Below are positions 57,965 to 64,000 of a stretch of DNA of 64,000 nucleotides, in pieces (positions within the stretch are counted from its first letter, which is position 1; each line of letters begins with the position of its first letter). The position numbers and the translations under genes were made by a program. Origin of the DNA: Cyclina sinensis (lineage: Eukaryota; Mollusca; Bivalvia; Venerida; Veneridae); the NCBI GenBank assembly GCA_012932295.1, contig JAAONU010000010.1, forward strand, positions 19,056,712 through 19,120,711, written 5' to 3'. The notes beneath the pieces were generated by a model. That model did not search any database. It had not been told where the DNA came from and saw only the letters and a program-made list of their open reading frames with translations.

Positions 57965-58750
57965 CTGTAATGCAGAAAAATGTAAATAAATAGGCATTTT
58001 TATGATATTTTTGGTGCTTTCATTTAATAACTGTACTTCAAGCAGTGTCATAAAAGCCACACATTTAAACCTTTATATTATGTGTGTAGTTGTTTATCTG
58101 TTTCCTATTTGCCCCTGGTCATTTCGCCTTGAATCAATTGGCCCAGTGTTATTATTTATTAGACTTACATAAGCACTGTGAACCCTATATATTTATTTTA
58201 ATATACTTGAGTATTTCATATTTAAAAGGGACAAGGTGAAACAGTTTTAGGAAATTAATAAGTGGCACTGCCGTAACTCTTTCGAGAGCACTGCAGATGC
58301 CAATCCTTGACTGTATTTCTAACAAGTGGCTCACATAGGTCATGATTTCAACAAACTTGGCTGATGCCCTCTACACAGGGTTACACAAGTATCTAAGCTC
58401 TAAGCCTTCTGGATTTTTAAAAAAAGATTTTGAAACTTTTTGCTATTTACCTTAAATATATGTGTAGGACTGACTTTTATTGACTTAATTACATGTTGGA
58501 TTTCACTATTCAATATATTATTGTGTTTTCTGCACTTTAAAGACATCCTTGAGTGAATATTGTTTTATTCTGTTCAAAGACTGACACACAACTTTATACT
58601 GTCATTTATCAGTATAGTGGTTTCAGTGTTTTGAAAAGTGCTTTTCTACACTTTGAGCTACTTATTCATTGTATATGGAAGAAATCACTGATTTTGCATA
58701 AGTGCAATCACGCAGAAAATAGTGTAAAAGGAGAGCCACCAGTACAATCT
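57965..58750. other. No feature recognised
   Basis: AT-rich, no supportable exon on either strand. Confidence 0.5.
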
Positions 58751-58756
58751 TTGTCA

Positions 58757-59690
58757 GCCAGCCTGCATAGCTCAGTCGGTAAGAGCACAGAACTTGTAAT
58801 CTCGATACTGTGGGTTAGATTCCCAGGCTGGCCAACTAAAATTACTAACAGTCTTCCGGATGAGACTTAAAATCGAGGTCCTGTGTCACACTCACAGTGC
58901 TTTACACCTTGCACGTAAATGAACCAGGGGAACCTTCTGAAATTGGGGTATCTTCTGGGTCACTGCACTATTATCCCTACCAAGTTACTAGCATTCTTCT
59001 TGAGGACTCGCCCAGGTAAAGAGTCAACTCGGCCCTATACCAACTCGGCACGGATCAACTCGGCACGAGTCAACTCGGCCCACTTTTTAAAAAAAAACAT
59101 TAAACGTATGAACTTTTTCTGATTACTTGCATGTAATAAAAACAAGCTGTTTTAAATGAAAAATAAGATATATCTGGTATTGTACATTGTACTTCTGCAG
59201 AAATTCGTTACGTTTATTCTTGCAGATTCGTTAAAGATTAATCTAATACAAATGTGTTTCCTTTGATGCTTTTTGTTTGTAAAGTTATCTTCAATAAAAT
59301 ATGAAATGAAAACGTGTTAACTTATTTTCATAAGCTTCTAATTAGTTGCAGGTGGTCATTAATCAAATTTGAATGATTGCGTCAATCATAATTATCACCT
59401 GATTAATCGGTACCCTTAACATACACGTGGTAATTGATTGGTAATAAAAGTGGGTGACAATAGCAGTCCTTTAATGTACCTTTCCAATTTCACTAAAATT
59501 ATTTGCAATTGTCAAATATATTAATAAATTGAAAAGTGGGCCGAGTTGACCCGTGCCGAGTTGGAATAGGGCCGAGCTGACTCGGGGGCCGAGTACGTTT
59601 TAGGGCCGAGCTGACCCTGATTCACTCGCCCATATGGGTAACCGGTGGCGAGTAAACTGAAATACACACACAAGTTTTGTCCAGTTTTGA
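58757..59690 (+). mobile_element. tRNA-derived SINE, split by a MITE
   Basis: The head resembles a tRNA gene, with A box TAGCTCAGTCGG (about 58,769) and a degenerate B box GGTTAGATTCC (about 58,812), framed by paired GCCAGCCTG and CAGGCTGGC. The body contains GTCTTCCGGATGAGACTTAA and continues to 59,014, where a MITE is inserted. It resumes at 59,624 (CATATGGGTAACCGG) and fades near 59,690. The anticodon loop reads TTGTAAT (Thr-like), but mismatches make it non-functional as a tRNA. Confidence 0.7.
59006..59632. mobile_element. MITE of about 609 bp with 9-bp target duplication
   Basis: ACTCGCCCA occurs directly on both sides (59,006-59,014 and 59,624-59,632). The insert ends are imperfect inverted repeats of about 75-95 bp built from iterated AACTCGGC words (left 59,015-59,090; right 59,530-59,623). 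The centre is AT-rich and non-coding. A 9-bp duplication with long inverted ends is typical of Mutator-like non-autonomous elements; family assignment is an inference. Confidence 0.8.
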
Positions 59691-59874
59691 GAACGAGAGG
59701 TAGTTTATACCTAAACACCCAGTCATAATTGGAAATCGATTGTTGGGTTATACAGTACAAAGATAAAATAATAAGCAGAACCTTCTCTCTTCCTCTCTCT
59801 GGCCCCCTGAGTGTTTATTAATTTATTTTAGATTCAAATAAATTTCTACCGCTACTGTCTGTTTGTCAGGCCGG

Positions 59875-60567
59875 TGTCAAAGTAAAAATCTCCTTAATAA
59901 TTTCAGACTCCGACTCTCGTAAAATCACGTTCGTTTTTATCGGCGAAAATATGATCGGTGACCAAGAGCGGCGAAGTTGTTAATAAAATCGTCTCCGAGT
60001 AGAGCTAGGCAAAATATTCGAATTAGATGAAAATAGTTTCGTCAATAAAATCGCCGTCGAGTAAAGCTAGGCTACATCTTTGGATAAGATGAAAATAGTT
60101 TCGACGTTTTAGATGCCGATTTTAATGTCGAAGTTGTTTATAAGAACTTTTTCGAGTTCTGCAGGAATCTTAAAATTCGACTCATAGTTTTGTGGTTTTA
60201 ACGCCGAGTAACGTCAGTGATAAAATGACCGAAGATAATAATAAAAGTTTCGCCGAACTTAAACAATAAGATCGTCGTTGTTGAACGAAGTTGTTGATAT
60301 TAACGAAGTTGTTGATTTTACTTGAAGATTTATAATAACGTCGTCTACTTTTTCATATGACGAAGATATTATTGTAGAGACGCTGAAAAGTATTACGTCG
60401 TTTTTTTTGTCGACAGTGTTTTTATGTACTGACGAAGTTGTTTTAAATAGTTTCGTCAACTTTGAATAAAAACACCGTCGATGTTGATAAAAACGACGAA
60501 GATATTTTCCTATGTATTATATAGGGAAAATAATAACACCGACGGGGGTGTACTGCGGCTTTCCATA
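59875..60567 (-). repeat. Right terminal inverted repeat (about 0.69 kb)
   Basis: Reverse-complement counterpart of 36,262-37,012, with the outermost base at 60,567. It lacks the 107-bp internal duplication of the left arm. It contains a mirrored CTATATAATAC. Divergence grows inward (substitutions and indels), so the two arms have not been homogenised recently. Confidence 0.85.
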
Positions 60568-60573
60568 GATAAG

Positions 60574-61394
60574 TGGTGGAGCTTAAGTAAGAATATTTTG
60601 AAATAGCTTGTTCAAGATTGTTCAGTTTACGCGTAGTATCTGTATTACATTTGTTCAGATTGTGATCCTATTAATGTGGACTATTCGAATGTCGCAACTG
60701 GGGCTCTTGTATGCATTCCAAGCACTCTAGTGACGTTGACATGTTTGACCATTAGGTATCAATTTCGAAGATTTATTTTAACTACCTTGTGCAGAGGTCA
60801 TTGCGTCTGAATCCATGGGGCTAATTCTAACGAGAAAATGAACATGTATGTATTAAAGTAATGGATGCTGATACTAAACGTGTTGGCTCTTACTTCATTG
60901 ATTATATAATTTAAGGCCCCTTTTACACGCTTCTTTTTAATACACATTATTTCATAAAAATATCCCAGAAAAAGAATTCTTGCAAAATATTGAAATTCGA
61001 AAACTGATATTGCAAAGAAAAAGCACGTGTTCACTCAAACAGAGCGTTGACAGTGAAAATGCAGATGAGCGTCTTGAGTTGGAGATTTTCGGACATTCTT
61101 ATTCTGCAGCCCTGCGATCCTATGTGCGGCCCGAAGAGCGGCCCTAGTTTGATCAATGTGCATTAACTAGACATTTTTCATCTTTTTAGCGAGTGTTGAA
61201 AGTGAAGGAAGCTCCATTCCGTGTATTGAATTCCGTTTTTCATTGTAAATGTTTTTTTAAGGTAAATGGTGTTTTTAAATTAATCAGAATAAATGACTGT
61301 AATTACCTTATAATTTTTATATTTTCAAATAAAGACAGCAATGAAATTGAAATTGAAAATAAATTTGCAACAACAGATTAACAAGACAGACTGT
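60574..61394. other. No feature recognised
   Basis: Unique-looking AT-rich DNA outside the inverted-repeat unit. Confidence 0.55.
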
Positions 61395-61800
61395 GATAGT
61401 TTTTTATGCACCCACCACTTTGGGGGAGTGGGGAGGATATACATTTGCCCTTGTCCGGCAGTCACGCTGTCCGTACGTAGACCGGTTTGTGTCACGTTTA
61501 ACTCCAAAAATATAACTGTTAGAGCCTTGAAACTTTCTAAGAATAGTTGTTAGCATGTGGTCGTACGCATCTGGCGATCGGCAGAGTTATGCCCACCTGA
61601 TTAAGCAAACAATTGCATTGTAGACTTGTGTCGCGTGTGACTCCAAACGTATAAGTGCTAGAGCCATGAAACCTTCTAAGAATAGTTTAGAGCATTTGAT
61701 GTTACACACCTGGGTATTCTGACGCAAATTATTGGAGATCGGCAGAATTAGGCCCTGATTAAGCAAAAAAAAGTTATGCCCCTCGATAAAGCTAAAAAGT
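61395..61800. repeat. Degenerate interspersed repeat with internal duplication
   Basis: CACCCACCACTTTGGGGGAG opens the block. Two degenerate units about 140 bp apart share TGTC-CG-TT-ACTCCAAA and AGAGCC-TGAAAC-TTCTAAGAATAGT. Non-coding. Confidence 0.55.
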
Positions 61801-63680
61801 AGCATCATTTAGATTTTATAAGCACCTGTAATTGAGCAGCATTTTTTTGTGATAATACAGCAGAATGTGGGCATCTGTGTCTTTTGAACACATCTCTAGT
61901 TGCAACTGTTTATTGTCGTTAACACATATTTCACACATATAGGTCAAAATGATTATTTTGTCATATGTACAGAATTCTTTAAAAGTCGGGAAAACTGATG
62001 CACATTTCTTACAAATGGCGCATCTAAATAAAAAAGACACAATTTTCAAAAATCGTTGCTGCTGACTGGATTAGAAATTAGGGCATGCACTAAAGTAAAT
62101 TATATCCTTAGTCAGTGAGATACAGGTTTTATTATTGTACACACAAGCCGTATTGAGCCGCGCCCTAACTGCAGTAGAACAGTCTTCGCTAAAATAATTC
62201 GGCTGTTAATCAACCAAATTAAAAACAGAGCGATATCTTTAAGAGACAAGACTTGGTAAAAATATGTATAACAGTTTATGAACATTTGTAGAGTGACTCA
62301 TTTTAATATGTATTATTCATATTACAATATCGACTAATGCGTCACACTTTTCAGCAATTTTTAAACCAGTGAAATGGAATACTTAATATAGAGGTAATAA
62401 TTACATTTCCCTTCAACAACGTCTGTTGCAATAAATGTCTAAATGTAGCAGTGAGTTACTAAAATAAATGTGTTTTTATGAAATTATGATACCATTTAAG
62501 AGCTGCAGTTACAACCTGCTGCCGTATTATTGAAAACGAAGTATTTAAAATTTTATTTTAGGCTCTTGTCTGGAGATATTGGTGATTATAGCTATTGCGA
62601 CTAGTCTCTGTTTTGCATCGCACGTTGACATTTGTTTTTACCAACCTGATTATTGTATGCTATAACAAACGAACTTAATGGAATCTGACATAATTTTTCC
62701 ATGCATACAAATCTTAGATTATTAAATAAAATGTAAGAACGAAATGATTGTACTGACAAATTTCGATGTCTAAAACATAAGAACCCAAACCCTGTATTTG
62801 AGTGTGCAACATTTTTGAATTAAAAACTATCAAGAGTACTCAAAATAATATGTATGATCTGTAAAATGGATCACATTTTGTACGCTTAGAAAAAAACTAT
62901 CAAAAAAAGGAGCGATCAAGTTATGTTCAAAATATTTTATTGAACCTTTGCCGACCTTATTTTAATTTTGCTCTTTTGGTCAGTTTGTGCTTTGCCTCGG
63001 AATTACATGTTGTATTTCAAGTTATAAAATAGATAGGTATATATTATATGCCTGTTTGTTTGTACGTTGTCAACTGTATCTGTCCAGCAACGAGTTATGC
63101 TGTCTGATATGTATTACAAAACGTTAGCAAGATCATTTTTAATTTTGAATAATATATTACATATTGTAATTTGTCAGAAATTGCGCTCAATTAAAAACAA
63201 CGTAATATCCTTCTTGCGTCCCTGTGGAACAACCCAAATAGATTGCTTTATATTATAAGCAAATAGACGGCTTACAGTACGCTTAATATGGGGTATTTTT
63301 CCAGTCCGCTAGAAAAATAATATAAGTATTCTATGTTTTAGGTAAAACAAAATAGTTGCTTATCTGTGATTTAAAAATATAGCCCAGTTAATTCACTTTT
63401 ATGTACGTTTCCTCAGAAACATCTTTTTAATAGTGTTTACTATACCCTTAACCCTAAAGAAATCAAATTGGGGAATTTGATCTTCTCTGTCCGAAAAGGT
63501 GTTTCAGTGAACCCGATAAACTAGGAAAGAAGCAAAATTTATTGCGTTAACCGAGGTCTTGTTAGAAGGGAGATTTTAACCCTGAACATGCTGAAATTTT
63601 GTAATGGATTTGCCCAGCTTTGGATTTGGAACAGTCCATTCAAAGTTTAAGGGATTTCAATATCAAAATACAAAAATGGA
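61801..63680. other. No feature recognised
   Basis: AT-rich sequence with only short frames, no recognisable domain or RNA gene. Confidence 0.55.
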
Positions 63681-63689
63681 GCTACCAAC

Positions 63690-63745
63690 AGTATAGAGCC
63701 TGGTCAGACTGCACGGATGTGCAGGCTGGCCTGGCTCTATACTGG
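63690..63745. repeat. Strong hairpin repeat
   Basis: AGTATAGAGCC and GGCTCTATACT pair around an inner CTGCAC...GTGCAG stem, forming a nested palindrome of about 54 bp. It lies in a 108-codon frame without any domain, so I read it as a dispersed repeat. Confidence 0.7.
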
Positions 63746-64000
63746 TGGCAAAGGCTAATCACTTTTGGTTCCAGCAGGTTGAGGGTTCAGATAGCTACTT
63801 TTACCAGTTATTTAATCAGAAATGATTTCCGGTCTCACCGACGTCCGAAACATTCCATCGTCCAAAAATCTGATTCCCAGACGCTGTTATCTGAGGTTGG
63901 TCGTTATTCAAATGTTGTTGGTATGCATACGATATTTAATTATTGACAATGCATTTAACAGTGACATTGATGATTTTACTAAATGGAAGTTCCCTGACAT

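Larger units (their letters stand above)
36256..60573. mobile_element. 24.3-kb terminal-inverted-repeat element with 6-bp target duplication
   Basis: The sequence starting TATGGAAAGCCGCAGTACAC at 36,262 recurs inverted, ending at 60,567. Homology stops at the same base in both arms, and the next six bases outside are GATAAG on both sides (36,256-36,261 and 60,568-60,573). This is the signature of a DNA transposon insertion. Removing the nested LTR element leaves about 12.1 kb. The interior carries a BTB-BACK-PHR-like gene and a zinc-ribbon frame but no DDE transposase, protein-primed DNA polymerase, integrase or packaging ATPase of its own, so it looks non-autonomous. A 6-bp duplication and large size recall Polinton/Maverick elements, but no core gene supports that. 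Confidence 0.72.

Noticed and set aside
58757..58830. Functional tRNA-Thr gene
   Set aside because: B box and stems are degenerate and it is joined to a SINE body.
36256..60573. Polinton/Maverick virus-like element
   Set aside because: Size and 6-bp duplication fit, but no protein-primed DNA polymerase, retroviral-type integrase of its own, packaging ATPase, protease or capsid gene was found; the only integrase belongs to the nested Gypsy element.
1..64000. CRISPR arrays, bacterial operons, riboswitches
   Set aside because: The window is animal nuclear DNA with introns; the repeats present have no spacer-like regular structure.

Overview
The window is animal nuclear DNA: AT-rich, intron-rich and full of interspersed and tandem repeats. 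It is most likely from a bivalve mollusc. That placement is an inference from the multi-sushi/C-type-lectin gene, the AGCTCACCTGAGC...CAGGTGAG repeat with its roughly 170-bp internal satellite, the TTCACCAAACTTGGT satellite, and a Ty3/Gypsy element with a tRNA-Leu primer site. I could not search a database, so the species is not assigned.

Region 1 (1-24,460, + strand) is the 3' part of one large secreted or surface gene whose 5' end lies left of the window. Sixteen sushi (CCP) domains are each encoded by one phase-1/phase-1 exon. Fourteen of them sit in a tandem genomic array of five units (three of about 3.7 kb, two shortened to about 2.7 kb), in which exon types A, B and C repeat with almost identical introns. 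Two more divergent sushi exons follow, then a long-form C-type lectin domain split over four exons (16,374-22,653). The introns hold a LINE 3' end with a target duplication of about 33 bp, a SINE, a minisatellite and GATA, AG and ATT arrays.

Region 2 (24,460-36,255) has no intact gene that I can support. It holds two decayed reverse-transcriptase fragments in opposite orientation, a decayed Tc1-like transposase, microsatellites, a 22-bp repeat with an inverted partner, and a minisatellite of about 33 bp.

Region 3 (36,262-60,567) is the most unusual part. A 24.3-kb segment is bounded by inverted repeats of about 0.7 kb, which start at the same base at both ends and are flanked by the perfect 6-bp direct repeat GATAAG. 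This looks like a giant terminal-inverted-repeat mobile element. Its cargo is a BTB-BACK-PHR-like gene (40,042-41,292) whose 5' leader begins at the inner edge of the left repeat and passes three tandem copies of one non-coding exon. It also has a small zinc-ribbon reading frame on the other strand. No transposase or Polinton core gene is visible, so it appears non-autonomous. Inside it, a satellite-bearing repeat was hit by a 12.2-kb Ty3/Gypsy LTR retrotransposon (42,396-54,590, - strand). That element has nearly identical 1.29-kb LTRs, a 4-bp target duplication, a tRNA-Leu primer site and a polypurine tract. It has intact gag (with an SR-like N-terminal arm) and pol (in the -1 frame), plus an intact third ORF in the env position that encodes a two-C2H2-finger protein. 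The third ORF's ATG directly follows a good splice acceptor. A tRNA-derived SINE near the right end is interrupted by a 0.6-kb MITE with a 9-bp target duplication.

Region 4 (60,574-64,000) is non-coding as far as I can see, apart from degenerate interspersed repeats and one strong hairpin repeat.
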